A stretch of DNA of 64,000 nt, taken from NCBI GenBank assembly GCA_040881995.1, contig JBBECD010000219.1:1-64000 (forward strand), given 5' to 3'. The notes beneath the pieces are model-generated. The model had not been told where the DNA came from. It saw only the letters and a list, made by a program, of their open reading frames with translations, and did no database searches. The translations under genes were made by a program, and so were the position numbers. This document shows, piece by piece, positions 7,952 through 17,780 of the stretch (positions are counted from its first letter, which is position 1; each line of letters starts with the position of its first letter). The stretch comes from JAQCEJ01 sp040881995 (GTDB lineage: Bacteria; Planctomycetota; Planctomycetia; Planctomycetales; Planctomycetaceae).

Positions 7952-9304
7952 GTGGCTTATTTGTTCAACACTCCCGACGATCAGCGGGCGATGCTGGCGG
8001 AGATCGGCGTTAAAACCGTCGACGAATTGTTCGACGGCATTCCTGCGAGTCTGCGACTGAAGCGGGCACTCGATCTTCCCGCGGAGATGTCCGAACTCGA
8101 ACTCGAATCGTGGATGAAGACGCTGGCGTCCCGCAGCAGCGGCGCCTCGACGCGCTGCTGCTTTCAAGGAGGCGGGGCGTACGATCACTTCATTCCCGCC
8201 GCCGTCGACGCCGTCGCTTCGCGATCGGAGTTTTACACGGCGTACACGCCGTATCAGGCGGAGGCGAGTCAGGGGAGTCTGCAGACGTTCTTCGAGTTTC
8301 AATCGTTGATCTGTCAAATCACCGGCATGGATGTCTCGAACGCCAGTTTATACGAAGGGGGCAGTTCGGTCACCGAAGCGGTGCTGATGGCGATGCGCGT
8401 GACGAATCGCAGCGACCGTGTGGTGATTCTCGGCTCGCTTCATCCGGAGCATCGGCAGATTCTCGAAACGTATCTGACGCCGCTGGGGACCGAACTGGTC
8501 GTCGTCCCCACGCCCGAAGGAACCGCCGATCTGAAGAGCGTCGAAGCCGCCCTCGACGAGAAGACGGCGTGTCTTGTCATTCAACATCCGAATTTTTTCG
8601 GTTGCCTCGAATCGCCTGATGAATTGATTCCGCTCTGCCGCCGCGTCGGAGCCTTGGCCGTGGTGTCGTACGATCCGATCAGCGTGGGATTGCTCAAACG
8701 CCCGGGGGACTACGGCGCCGACATCGCGGTCGCCGAGGGGCAGGCGCTCGGAATTCCGCTTCAATACGGCGGACCGTATCTCGGTTTGCTCACCTGCCGC
8801 GAGGAGTACGTCCGCAAGATGCCCGGCCGGCTGATCGGCCAGACCGTCGACAAGGACGGACGACAATGTTTCGTGCTCAATTTGCAGGCCCGCGAACAAC
8901 ATATCCGCCGGGCCAAAGCGACGAGCAACATTTGCACGAATCAAGGGCTGATGGCGATTCGCGCGACGGCATACCTGGCGCTGATGGGTCCGCAGGGATT
9001 GAAGGAACTCGCCGAGTTGTGCGTTCGCAAAGCTCATTATGCCGCGGAACAGTTGTGTCAGCTTCCGGGCGTGACGCTGCAATACCAGCGGCCGTTTTTC
9101 AAGGAATTCACGCTGAAGGTCGAGCAGGGGGCGAAGAGCTTCTGCGACAAAGCACGAGCCGCGGGATTCGATCTCGGCCCGACGCTCGGCCCGACGCTCG
9201 GCCAGTTCGATCGCCCGAAGGATACACAAGCGGTCATCGTCGCCGTCACCGAAAAACGGACGCGGCAGGAGATCGATGCGCTTGTCTCGGCATTGCGGAC
9301 ATAA
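7952..9304 (+). CDS. gcvPA: Glycine dehydrogenase (decarboxylating) subunit 1
   Basis: A 450-residue N-terminal half of split P protein, which together with GcvPB decarboxylates glycine and passes methylamine to lipoyl-GcvH. Recognisable stretches are MAYLFNTPDDQRAMLAEIG at the start, CCFQGGGAYDHFIPAAVD, YTPYQAEASQGSLQ, FFEFQSLICQITGMDVSNAS and KATSNICTNQGLMA. The start is GTG. The split subunit organisation is common outside Proteobacteria. A 3' gap of 120 bases separates it from gcvPB. Confidence 0.95.
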   Translation: MAYLFNTPDDQRAMLAEIGVKTVDELFDGIPASLRLKRALDLPAEMSELELESWMKTLASRSSGASTRCCFQGGGAYDHFIPAAVDAVASRSEFYTAYTPYQAEASQGSLQTFFEFQSLICQITGMDVSNASLYEGGSSVTEAVLMAMRVTNRSDRVVILGSLHPEHRQILETYLTPLGTELVVVPTPEGTADLKSVEAALDEKTACLVIQHPNFFGCLESPDELIPLCRRVGALAVVSYDPISVGLLKRPGDYGADIAVAEGQALGIPLQYGGPYLGLLTCREEYVRKMPGRLIGQTVDKDGRQCFVLNLQAREQHIRRAKATSNICTNQGLMAIRATAYLALMGPQGLKELAELCVRKAHYAAEQLCQLPGVTLQYQRPFFKEFTLKVEQGAKSFCDKARAAGFDLGPTLGPTLGQFDRPKDTQAVIVAVTEKRTRQEIDALVSALRT

Positions 9305-9424
9305 TATGTAAGAGTACAGACTTTAGCCTGAAAAAGAGCAGCCTAAAGGCTGTAATCCTACGAAAGACAAAGAACTCTTGCGTTAGATTAATTGGAAATA
9401 AGACACGCATCAGCCGGAAAAACC

Positions 9425-10894
9425 ATGCGGAATACAGACGCTACTAGATTATTGTTCGAGTTGTCCGAAACGGGCCGCCGCGGTGCGCGGTTTCCGGTTT
9501 CCGACGTCCCCGAAAAACCGCTGAGCGAACTGCTGCCGGCGGCATCGCTGGCGAGCGAATCGTTGCCGCTGCCGGAGGTGACGGAACCGACCGTCATTCG
9601 TCATTACACGAATCTCTCGACGCTCAACATGTCGGTCGATACGCATTTTTATCCGCTCGGCAGTTGCACGATGAAGTACAACCCCAAACGGCACGAACGC
9701 CTGGCGGGCTTGCCGGGCATCGTGGATTTGCATCCCTATCAGACCGAAGCGAATTCGCAGGGAATGCTGCAATTGCTCTTCGAAATGCAAGAAATGCTCG
9801 GCGAAATCGCCGGTCTCCCCGCGGTTTCGCTGCAACCCGCCGCCGGGGCGCAGGGGGAACTGACGGCGTTACTCGTCGCCGCCGCCTACTTCCGCGATAA
9901 GGGACAAAAGCGGACGAAAGTCATCTTCCCCAGCAGCGCTCACGGCACCAATCCTGCCAGCGCGGCGATGGCCGGGTTTGAATGCGTGCAGCTTCCCGCG
10001 ACCGCCGACGGCAAGGTCAACCTCACCGAACTCAAAAAGCACGTCGACGAGCAAACCGCCGTGTTCATGATCACCAATCCGAATACGCTCGGTGTGTTCG
10101 AGTCGGACATCAAAGCCGCCACGCAGATGCTGCACGACGTCGGCGGCCTGGTTTACATCGACGGCGCGAACATGAACGCCATACTCGGGATCACGCGGCC
10201 CGGCGATTTCGGCGGCGACATGATGCATTACAACGTCCACAAGACTTTCACCGGCCCGCACGGAGCTGGGGGCCCCGGCTCGGGTCCGATCGCCGTCAGT
10301 CCGCTGCTCGCCGATTATCTTCCCGGACCGATCATCGCCCGCGATGACAACGCCGACGGTTCGCCGACGTATAAACTCGCCACCCCCGCGAAGTCGATCG
10401 GCCGCGTGCGGACGTTCAGCGGCAATATGGGCATTCTCGTTCGCGGTTACTGTTATCTGCGGACGCTCGGTCCCAATGGATTGAAAGCGGTCTCCGATAA
10501 CGCCGTTCTCAATGCGAATTATCTGCTCGCCAAGGTGAAGGACATTCTCCCCGTCCCGCAGGGGGACCGCTGCATGCACGAATTCGTGGCGACCGCTGCA
10601 CCGCTGCTCAAATCGCGCGGCATCTCGGCGCTCGATTTCGCCAAGCGATTGCTCGATTACGGGTATCATGCGCCGACGGTTTACTTCCCGCTGGTCGTCC
10701 CCGAAGCGATGATGATCGAACCGACCGAAACCGAATCGAAGCAGACGCTCGACCTCTTCGCCGAGGCGCTGCACAAGATCGCGACGGAAGACCCCGAGGT
10801 GGTGCACTCCGCGCCGCACACCACACCGGTGCAGCGTCCGGACGAAGTGCAAGCCGCTCGCGTGCCGATCTTGAAATGCTGTCCGTCGAGTTAA
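9425..10894 (+). CDS. gcvPB: Glycine dehydrogenase (decarboxylating) subunit 2
   Basis: A 489-residue, PLP-binding C-terminal half of split P protein. It starts with the typical LLFELSETGRRG, then FYPLGSCTMKYNPK, HPYQTEANSQGMLQ, the substrate loop SAHGTNPASA and the PLP Schiff-base motif HYNVHKTFTGPHGAGGPGSG, with Lys273 as the expected PLP lysine. The ATG at 9425 is preferred over an upstream TTG at 9392 because the family begins there and GGAAAA precedes it. Its last 19 bases overlap the ligase gene that follows, which suggests translational coupling. Confidence 0.95.
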   Translation: MRNTDATRLLFELSETGRRGARFPVSDVPEKPLSELLPAASLASESLPLPEVTEPTVIRHYTNLSTLNMSVDTHFYPLGSCTMKYNPKRHERLAGLPGIVDLHPYQTEANSQGMLQLLFEMQEMLGEIAGLPAVSLQPAAGAQGELTALLVAAAYFRDKGQKRTKVIFPSSAHGTNPASAAMAGFECVQLPATADGKVNLTELKKHVDEQTAVFMITNPNTLGVFESDIKAATQMLHDVGGLVYIDGANMNAILGITRPGDFGGDMMHYNVHKTFTGPHGAGGPGSGPIAVSPLLADYLPGPIIARDDNADGSPTYKLATPAKSIGRVRTFSGNMGILVRGYCYLRTLGPNGLKAVSDNAVLNANYLLAKVKDILPVPQGDRCMHEFVATAAPLLKSRGISALDFAKRLLDYGYHAPTVYFPLVVPEAMMIEPTETESKQTLDLFAEALHKIATEDPEVVHSAPHTTPVQRPDEVQAARVPILKCCPSS

Positions 10895-11676
10895 CGTCTG
10901 GAGAACTAAAGCTGACAAAAGACACGTATGGCCGATTCATCGTCGAAGACGAACCTCGCGCCGGCGCCTGGAACATGGCCGCCGATGAGGTGCTGCTCGA
11001 ATCGGCGCTGCACGAGAATGTCTGCACGCTTCGCTGGTATCGCTGGCGCGAAGCGACCGTTTCGCTCGGTTATTTTCAGCCGCCCTTAGCCGTACCGAAT
11101 GGGAACGGGCCGCACACGATCGAGTCGCTTCCCCAAGTGCGGCGGCTGTCAGGAGGCGGGGCGATTTTGCATCATCACGAGTGGACCTACTCGCTCGCCA
11201 TCCCGCCAACGCACGTTTTCTCCGCCCATCCGGAGAAACTTTACGGCCGCGTACATGCCCATCTCATCGATTGGATGAACCGGCAGGGTCTCGCCGCACG
11301 CTTGCGCAACGAGGCCTTCGACAAAAAGGGGGAACCGTTTCTGTGCTTCGGCCGGGGCGATCCCAACGACATCGTCGTCGACAATCACAAAGTCGTCGGA
11401 AGCGCCCAGCGCCGCCGCCGCGGTGCCATCCTGCAGCATGGCAGCGTGCTGATGACGCGGTCCGAATATGCTCCGCAATTCCCCGGCCTGTTCGACCTCG
11501 GTATGCGCGAAACGCCGGGTGAGGCGTCCATCAACGAGTTGGCCGGGTCCATGAGCGTCGAGTTACTGGGACAGGCCGATGACGGTTCGTTTACGGAAGC
11601 CGAATTTCTTCGCATTCACGAGTTGATTGCCATGCGTTACGGCTCGCTCGAATGGACATTTCCACACCGCCGATAA
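10876..11676 (+). CDS. Lipoate-protein ligase/octanoyltransferase (LipM-like)
   Basis: A 266-residue protein of the biotin/lipoate A/B ligase family, probably loading octanoyl or lipoyl groups onto GcvH. Seen in sequence: the substrate-pocket motif RRLSGGGAILHHHEWTYS, then PFLCFGRGDPND with Cys157, and NHKVVGSAQRRRRGAILQH with Lys172. This Cys plus KVxGSAQ arrangement resembles LipM octanoyltransferases, which use an acyl-Cys intermediate, more than ATP-dependent LplA. It overlaps gcvPB by 19 bases, which supports a role in GcvH lipoylation. Assignment between octanoyltransferase and lipoate ligase remains open. Confidence 0.85.
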   Translation: MLSVELTSGELKLTKDTYGRFIVEDEPRAGAWNMAADEVLLESALHENVCTLRWYRWREATVSLGYFQPPLAVPNGNGPHTIESLPQVRRLSGGGAILHHHEWTYSLAIPPTHVFSAHPEKLYGRVHAHLIDWMNRQGLAARLRNEAFDKKGEPFLCFGRGDPNDIVVDNHKVVGSAQRRRRGAILQHGSVLMTRSEYAPQFPGLFDLGMRETPGEASINELAGSMSVELLGQADDGSFTEAEFLRIHELIAMRYGSLEWTFPHRR

Positions 11677-12283
11677 CCGCCGTCGCCGCGATTCCGCCCG
11701 CTACGTGTCAATCGGGCCGGGGTTGTCGCGAGAACAGCGGCGAGTCCATGGGTGTGAAAAACACATTTTCGCATTAAAAACCGCTTTGGGGTTGGCAAAA
11801 ACCGCTGTCAAAAATATGTTTGACGGCGGAAACCGCGACAACGCGGCATCAATCACGCCCATTTCTTGATTCCACCCCGAGATCGCGAGTCGAATATGGT
11901 GAAAAATTTCAGTTTATCGTTGACATTCTCTTTCCGAATAAGACAATACAATTCTGGAGTTATTTAATTCCCTTATTGTCGCCAGCATACTATTATTGAA
12001 ATATTAAGACTCACATCAGATTCCCTCTCGTCTTCGCATTTCTTACCGCTGAATCTGATTCGATGAATGATTTTTGAATCATCGTTGTTGTCTTCGCCGA
12101 TCGGAGATGCAACAACACCACTTTTTTGAATTGAATCAGGGGATTCAAATGGAAAAGAAGAGTGGCGCCATGCGGTAATCCTGTGAATTGACGATGCCGG
12201 GTCTTGACGGAAGGACCGGATGCATCGAAGCAGCCGTTTTCGTCTCGCCGTTTTTTGTTTCTCAAGGGTAGGATTTACTCTCT
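11677..12283. other. Intergenic region, no gene seen
   Basis: About 600 bases without a credible coding frame. An 11-bp stem (11802-11812 with 11819-11829, one G-U pair) lies at its left end without a T-run. The stretch 11890-12130 is unusually AT-rich for this window and may hold regulatory DNA for the downstream FHA gene. Confidence 0.55.
11920..11947 (+). promoter_or_regulatory. Possible sigma70-like promoter
   Basis: TTGACA at 11920-11925 and GACAAT at 11942-11947 (4 of 6 consensus matches) are spaced by 16 bases within an AT-rich stretch. It lies about 340 bases upstream of the FHA gene, so the link is weak and a chance match is possible. Confidence 0.2.
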
Positions 12284-13267
12284 ATGCTCCAAGCCGAACT
12301 GCGAGTTGTCGGAGGGAAACATCACAATCATGTCATCCCCCTTTCCACTCCCAAATTTCTCATCGGGCGTGAACACGATTGTCAGTTGAGACCCAATAGC
12401 GAGTCCGTCAGCCGCCACCACTGCGTCTTCACGGTTGACGACTTCACCGTTCGTGTCCGCGATCTGGGCAGCACGAACGGCACGCTGGTCAACGACGAAG
12501 CGATTAAAGGCCAGGTCGTGCTGCAGTCGGGCGACAAGATCACCGTCGGGAAACTGGAATTCTTCGTCGAAATCCACGAACCCGATGCCGAGCTGGATGG
12601 TTCGACCAGCGGCGAAGTCGATATTCCCGATGCTTTCGCCGATCTGGAAGACGCCAACTCCGAGACGATGCAGTTGTTGAACGAAGAGACCATTTCTTCG
12701 TCCGCCACCGGCCTGGACGTCAATCCCTCGGTGCATGGCGATGCTCCCCCCGAAACCGGAGTTTACGGTTCCGACACCACGATCATTAATCCGGCGATTC
12801 TTCCCCCCGCCGGACCGGGCGCCCCGGGTGAACCCATGCCGCAGCAGATGCCCGGCATGCCCTACGGCATGCAGCCGCAGTTTCTGCCGCCATATGGGAT
12901 GTATCCCCCACCTGGTTATCCCGCTTATGGATATCCTCCGATGCCGGGGTACATGCCCGGTTATCAGCAGCCGATGTATCCTCAGCCGAACATGCCTTAT
13001 CCGGGACAGCCGCAGGGACAACCTCAGCAAATCGAGACCGTCCCGCCGGCAAACAAGGGGAGGGGCTCGCCGAAAACGGATGCCGACCTCACGCCGGTTC
13101 GCCTTCCCGATCCGGGTACGACCGGTTATATCGCGCCGCCTCCCCCTGCGCCTTTGAAGGAAGGGGAAGCCGAAGCCGCTGCCGCCGTCAAAGCCGCGAA
13201 TCCGTCCGAACAGGCGGCTGATATCATCCGCCAGTTCATGCAGCGGCGACCCGGCGCGCCCAGTTAA
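12284..13267 (+). CDS. FHA-domain protein with Pro/Met/Tyr-rich tail
   Basis: A 327-residue cytoplasmic protein. Residues 1-100 form an FHA domain that binds phosphothreonine peptides: FLIGREHDCQLRPNSESVSR holds the conserved Gly-Arg and Ser-Arg, followed by HHC and DLGSTNGTLVN. Residues about 165-255 are low complexity, rich in Pro, Gly, Met, Tyr and Gln (repeating MPGYMPGYQQPMYPQPN-like units). The C-terminus ends in a short predicted helix, ADIIRQFMQRR. No kinase or phosphatase domain is fused. It lies near sigma/anti-sigma genes and two FHA-PP2C phosphatases, consistent with Ser/Thr-phosphorylation signalling. Its partner is unknown. Confidence 0.88.
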   Translation: MLQAELRVVGGKHHNHVIPLSTPKFLIGREHDCQLRPNSESVSRHHCVFTVDDFTVRVRDLGSTNGTLVNDEAIKGQVVLQSGDKITVGKLEFFVEIHEPDAELDGSTSGEVDIPDAFADLEDANSETMQLLNEETISSSATGLDVNPSVHGDAPPETGVYGSDTTIINPAILPPAGPGAPGEPMPQQMPGMPYGMQPQFLPPYGMYPPPGYPAYGYPPMPGYMPGYQQPMYPQPNMPYPGQPQGQPQQIETVPPANKGRGSPKTDADLTPVRLPDPGTTGYIAPPPPAPLKEGEAEAAAAVKAANPSEQAADIIRQFMQRRPGAPS

Positions 13268-13357
13268 TGCGGCGGCGAGAGAGTGAATGGCGCATACCAT
13301 GCCGCCGGTCGGTGTTGATTCAATTCCCGCGATCCATCATTTCGTTGAGGAGAAGTC

Positions 13358-13567
13358 ATGGCAACGGAACCGACTCCCAGTAATGAACTCCAGCGCAAAT
13401 ATCGCGAATTTCTCGATTTGCTGCCGTTGACCATCGCTCTGGCCGGTCTGCCGCACAGCGACGTCGGCAAATATTTCTCCGAAGAGCAGATCGAGTCGCG
13501 CATCTACACGCTGAAACACGCCTACAAACACGCACGGAACTTCGCCAAAGATAGCATCCAGCGGTAG
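13358..13567 (+). CDS. Small conserved-looking protein, unknown function
   Basis: A 69-residue hydrophilic, helical protein with a strong ribosome-binding site (GAGGAGAAG, 4-5 bases before ATG). It starts ATEPTPSNELQRKYREFLDL and continues with ALAGLPHSDVGKYFSEEQIE and TLKHAYKHARNF. Coding composition matches the neighbours. I do not recognise a named family. It lies 90 bases downstream of the FHA gene and could be co-transcribed. Confidence 0.7.
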   Translation: MATEPTPSNELQRKYREFLDLLPLTIALAGLPHSDVGKYFSEEQIESRIYTLKHAYKHARNFAKDSIQR

Positions 13568-13940
13568 TGTCGTGTTTCGCGGAGTTGTGATCTTATGGCG
13601 GGCGGCCGTGGCCGGTCGCTTCAACCGCTCACAGCGATCGTGCGGAAAGCCGGGAGGCTCGAAGACTCGATCCCCGCCCCCGGCTTCGCAACATGAGAGG
13701 GCAAAATCTGTTACGTCATTCGCCGCTGAGGCGCCGGCCTGTCCGCCACCTCCCGTGCCGAAGACTCCTCGCGAGGATTCCCCTCAGTTGTCGCATCGTT
13801 TGAAACTTGAGTACGTGCTGCACGGGTATTACCTGTGAGCAACTCTGAAACCGCTTCACGAGAGGTCAGGGTGAATTGCGAAGCCTTCCGAAAAAATGTT
13901 CTTCGTCGGCGGCTCATCAAGGATTGAATGGGGTTCCCAC
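13568..13940. other. Intergenic region, no gene seen
   Basis: An 88-codon frame at 13572-13838 is open, but its composition is unlike a real protein and it lacks a ribosome-binding site. Nothing else is supported. Confidence 0.5.
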
Positions 13941-14513
13941 GTGATCCAAGACGATGCCGATGTGATCGCGCTCTGCCTGGAAGGGGACGTTGATGCCATG
14001 CATCAGCTCGTCGAACGGTATCAGTCCGCTGTGTTTGGCTTGTGTTTCAAGATTTTGGGTCACCGCGAGGATGCGGAAGACACGGTGCAGGACGTGTTTT
14101 TGCGGGCGTTCCGCAACTTGGCAAAATGGGATCCGCTGCGCCCGTTTAAACCCTGGGTTCTCACCATCGCAGCCAACCGCTGCCGCACGGCATTGGAAAA
14201 ACGAAGCCGGCAGGCCCGCAACATCGACGGTTCGCTGGATACCATCGACGCCGGGCCGTCGTCACGGCAAAGCGACCGAACCGATCTCGGAGAAGAACTC
14301 GACCTCGCCTTAAAGAAGTTACGCACCGATTATCGAATCTGTTTCATCCTGTTTCATCAACAAGAGCTCAGTTGCGCGGAAATCGGCGATATGCTGAATT
14401 GCCCGGTCGGCACGGTCAAAATCTGGCTGCACCGCGCCCGCAAAGAACTGGCCGAACATTTTACCCGGCGCGGCATCGTGCCGGAGGGACATTATGAACT
14501 GCCTCGAATTTAA
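13941..14513 (+). CDS. RNA polymerase ECF sigma factor
   Basis: A 190-residue group 4 sigma-70 factor. Region 2 is visible as LVERYQSAVFGLCFKILGHR and EDAEDTVQDVFLRAFRNLAK (2.1-2.2) followed by PFKPWVLTIAANRCR. Region 4 is CFILFHQQELSCAEIGDMLN and CPVGTVKIWLHRARKELAEH, a helix-turn-helix for -35 recognition. Start choice is uncertain: GTG at 13941 matches family length, and ATG at 13896 would add 15 residues; neither has a clear Shine-Dalgarno. Its end overlaps the anti-sigma gene by 20 bases, so the two are translationally coupled. Confidence 0.93.
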   Translation: MIQDDADVIALCLEGDVDAMHQLVERYQSAVFGLCFKILGHREDAEDTVQDVFLRAFRNLAKWDPLRPFKPWVLTIAANRCRTALEKRSRQARNIDGSLDTIDAGPSSRQSDRTDLGEELDLALKKLRTDYRICFILFHQQELSCAEIGDMLNCPVGTVKIWLHRARKELAEHFTRRGIVPEGHYELPRI

Positions 14514-15279
14514 AGAGAAATTGCATTCCGCCGTCGAAGCGCATCGGCCGCCCGCAGGGGATGATCTCGCTGCGCATTCTCGGCAGTGTCCCGATTGCCT
14601 GCGCGAGTGGAACGAATATCAACTGCTGACGCAGGCGGTCGCGGCGTGGAATGACACCGCGCCGGCCGTCGACCTGAGCGATTCCATCGTCTCCCGCTGG
14701 CTGCTGGAAACGACGGGGCCGGTCCGTTTCCCTTCGGCGTTGTCTTCGGACGAAAACGTCTCGCCAACATCGCCGGAAAAAGCCGCGCTCGCTCCCGAAT
14801 CTTTCTTATTTCAACGGCGATCGGCCGGCCGGTTGCGGGCACGGCAGGTCTTCTGGATTCCCGGCGGCTTGCTGCTGATGTTCTTCCTGTTGATCCGGCA
14901 AGGAGGATCGCCGCCGGAGAATTCTTTCGTGTCGAAGAACCCGCCGCAAATCGAATCCGAGACCAGCTGGGCGACGGCCGAACCGCCTCTCCCCGAGTTG
15001 GATACGCTGCTGCAGGATGTGGAATCGGGATATTGGGAGTTGGCGAACTCCGCCGTGCATACGGTCAGCGATGCCGCCGACCTGCTGCCGATGCGTCGCG
15101 TCGGGATGAACGGCGCGCCTCTCGGCTGGCCCGCGCTGATGCCCAGTTCCCCCTTCTCCGAAACGACGAACCCGGCGCCATCAAAGGACGATCCTTCCGG
15201 TCCGCTCAGTCAAGGATTTTCCAAAGCCCTCAACCTGCTGCTCGAAGTCGTCCCGGCGACCGAACTGCCGACCTCGTGA
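14494..15279 (+). CDS. Membrane anti-sigma factor with zinc-finger motif
   Basis: A 261-residue predicted anti-sigma factor. The N-terminus carries the ZAS-type pattern Cys3, His28-x3-Cys32-x2-Cys35 (HSRQCPDC), expected to bind zinc and hold the sigma factor. One transmembrane helix (about residues 119-138, VFWIPGGLLLMFFLLI) separates this cytoplasmic part from a periplasmic tail of about 120 residues. GGAGGG before the ATG and the 20-base overlap with the ECF gene support pairing. The periplasmic domain matches no sensor fold I recognise. Confidence 0.82.
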   Translation: MNCLEFKEKLHSAVEAHRPPAGDDLAAHSRQCPDCLREWNEYQLLTQAVAAWNDTAPAVDLSDSIVSRWLLETTGPVRFPSALSSDENVSPTSPEKAALAPESFLFQRRSAGRLRARQVFWIPGGLLLMFFLLIRQGGSPPENSFVSKNPPQIESETSWATAEPPLPELDTLLQDVESGYWELANSAVHTVSDAADLLPMRRVGMNGAPLGWPALMPSSPFSETTNPAPSKDDPSGPLSQGFSKALNLLLEVVPATELPTS

Positions 15280-15384
15280 CTCTCTGACGGAATGACGAAC
15301 GGACAAAAACGCGAACCGCCCCGAAGACGACAACCTCGACGACGCATCGATACCGACGACGTCACTGAAACGAACGAGAATCCT

Positions 15385-17214
15385 ATGAAACGTCCGCTCC
15401 GGCTGGTTTACGCTCTGTTTTTCTCGCTGACGGCCGTGCTCGTGCCCGCTCGCCTTCGCGCCGACGACGCGCGTCCGCTGACTCGGCTCGTTCCCGCCGG
15501 CGCCGGCATCTGCATCGAAGCGCACGATCTCAAGAAACACGTCGCTGGCTGGCTGAAAAGCGACGCCGCGTCGCGGCTGCAAAAACTCTCCTTTTATCGG
15601 TTATGGCGCAACGGCAACGAATTCAAAAAATTGACCGCCGCTCGCGGCGTGTTGCAGGGGGTGTTGAATCAACCACCGGAAGAATGGGCCGGCCAACTCT
15701 TCGGCAAATCGATGACGATCGCGCTATATCCGCGCGACGGCCAAAGTCCCGCGGGAGTGCTGCTCATCGAGGCGGAGAACCCGGAAGTCGTGCAGACGAC
15801 GATTCAGGCGTGGAACCGCGCCGAGCAACAACAGACCGCTGAACTGACGCATCGGAATCAAAAGTATTTCAGCCGCACGCCGCTCCGCGCGGGAGGGGAA
15901 TCCGACAAGCGTATGTTTTACTGGTCCGACGGCGCAATTTTCGCGATTGCCGACGACGAGGCGATGATCCACCGCGTTATCGCGTTAAAGCTGCAGAACG
16001 CCGGCGAACGGCAGCCGAGCCTGTCGCTCGACCAGTCGGAGACGTATCAGTCGGCGATGAAATCGCTCACTGGCGAGAACGTCGTTTCGCTGTATTTTAA
16101 TCCGCACGTCTGGGATCGCTCGTGGCTCGAGGGGCAGCCGAATCAATTCAATATCGTGTTCGATCTGCTGCGCCGCACGAATTCGGTCGCCGTCGGCGTT
16201 CATTGGGATCGTGGTTTGATCGTCGAAACCGTGCTGCATCACAGCGAGGCGAGTTCCTCCGAACGGTTCTGGGGACAGCTCGCCGACGCCCCCTCGGACT
16301 GGCCGGACGCCGCGATGCAGGCGCCGGCGAACACGCTGTTGCTGGTCGCGGGCCGGAACGAGTGGTCGCTGCTGCTGCGCGAGCTGGCCAATCTCGATGA
16401 AGTTCGACGGAAACGCGACGTTGAAGACTTCCGCATGGCTCTGAAGAGCCTGTTGTTGGGACGCGATTTTTTCGACGACATTCTCCCCTCGCTGCCGCCG
16501 AACTGGGGATTGTTCATCGTCTCTCACGACGAGCCCCCCGCAGGGGAGTCGCCGTTTCAGGGACTGTGGCTGATCGCCGTTCCGCAAGAGACATCAGCGG
16601 CGTCCGGCACACGGCCGGTTCCCCCTCCGCAAAACGGCGGCGATACTCCGACCGAACGTCAATCGCTGGACAACCTGCTGCGGACGTCAGCCAATCTGCT
16701 CGCCGTCTATGCCAACATCGCCATTCGTCCCGATGCCACGATTACGACGCATGCGGACGAATCGGGGTCGGCCTCGCTGGTCTGGCTCGATCGCATCGGG
16801 GGACATCAGCCGGCGTACGCCGTCACCGATCGCTACCTCTGGATCGCAAGTTCGCTCAATTTGCTGCGTCGCAGCTTGAATGCCGCGACGGGAGAACACC
16901 ATCAACTCCGCGAGGAATGGAACGCCTGGTCGTCGAAATATTTCGCATCGGCCGATTTCGTCGTTCTGCTTCGCGTGGCCCGGTTGCGCGATACGCTGGA
17001 GACGCATCGCGATTTGCTGCTCGAACTCGCCACGGCTCACGAACCCGAACGCCGCGAGCCGCTGGATCGTACGCTGGCGAGTTTGCAAGAGTTGCTCCAG
17101 CTTGTCGACGGTGTCTTTGTGACCGCCGACTGGAGAGCCGAACAGACCCAGTTTAACGTCGGCTTCGTGCTGTCTTCCGAAACCGACGCGAGTGAGCTGT
17201 CGCAGGCCGAGTGA
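15385..17214 (+). CDS. Exported protein of unknown function (large)
   Basis: A 609-residue secreted protein. The ATG at 15385 opens a clear signal peptide (MKRPLRLVYALFFSLTAVLV, cleavage probably after LRADD-proximal Ala); the upstream in-frame ATG at 15292 would add an Arg-rich leader unlike a signal sequence. The body has recurring blocks such as RLVPAGAGICIEAHDLKKH and MTIALYPRDGQSPAGVLLIE, and ANTLLLVAGRNEW, resembling DUF3352-like exported proteins of Planctomycetes, but I cannot assign a family firmly. It follows the sigma/anti-sigma pair by about 105 bases and may be part of the same unit. Confidence 0.8.
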   Translation: MKRPLRLVYALFFSLTAVLVPARLRADDARPLTRLVPAGAGICIEAHDLKKHVAGWLKSDAASRLQKLSFYRLWRNGNEFKKLTAARGVLQGVLNQPPEEWAGQLFGKSMTIALYPRDGQSPAGVLLIEAENPEVVQTTIQAWNRAEQQQTAELTHRNQKYFSRTPLRAGGESDKRMFYWSDGAIFAIADDEAMIHRVIALKLQNAGERQPSLSLDQSETYQSAMKSLTGENVVSLYFNPHVWDRSWLEGQPNQFNIVFDLLRRTNSVAVGVHWDRGLIVETVLHHSEASSSERFWGQLADAPSDWPDAAMQAPANTLLLVAGRNEWSLLLRELANLDEVRRKRDVEDFRMALKSLLLGRDFFDDILPSLPPNWGLFIVSHDEPPAGESPFQGLWLIAVPQETSAASGTRPVPPPQNGGDTPTERQSLDNLLRTSANLLAVYANIAIRPDATITTHADESGSASLVWLDRIGGHQPAYAVTDRYLWIASSLNLLRRSLNAATGEHHQLREEWNAWSSKYFASADFVVLLRVARLRDTLETHRDLLLELATAHEPERREPLDRTLASLQELLQLVDGVFVTADWRAEQTQFNVGFVLSSETDASELSQAE

Positions 17215-17780
17215 CGTCGCGTGCGCCGGCGACTTTTTAACGCAGACGCGCAGAGGCGCAAGGGAAGAGGTTCTTTTCCGTTTCTTTTTGTGTTTTTGTG
17301 GCTATTCTCGTCACTGCCAATTCGTCGCACGGCAGATAGGCTAGAATGTGGCCGTCGATCTCTTGCTCTGCGTTTCTCCGCGATCTCTACATTTAAACTC
17401 TTCGCCTCGCGGACGCTTCGGGTTATGTTAAAAACCCATTTCTCCTCTCTACGAACTGCGACGGCGGTGCGCGCGACAACACCGTTGTCGCGATGCGTCA
17501 CTCGCATGGTCCGCTAATCCGTCATAACCGCTACAGTTTTCCCGGAAATTTCTTCGCGTCTTGCCGCATCGTGCTGATTTGAGCGCAGAATAGAGGGAGT
17601 GGCGAAAATGCAACACCTACCTGGAGTTTAATGATAAATCGAAACTCTAGGCGGCGACAGGCGACAGACCGAAAGGCTAATTCGGCTGTTGATACGGATC
17701 AGTCGCACTCCGTTCTCAGGAAAGAGTTTCAGGTCACGGACGACGACCCACGTTTTGCGAAACCTTTGGAGTTCAATATA
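17215..17780. other. Intergenic region with dispersed-repeat sequence
   Basis: Bases 17236-17325 hold an ACGCAGACGCGCAGAGGCGC tract followed by a pyrimidine-rich stretch, resembling the AGACGCAGAG-type dispersed repeats of Planctomycetes and Verrucomicrobia. The rest shows no gene. A frame running into the next gene from 17631 lacks a ribosome-binding site and is not used. Confidence 0.5.
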
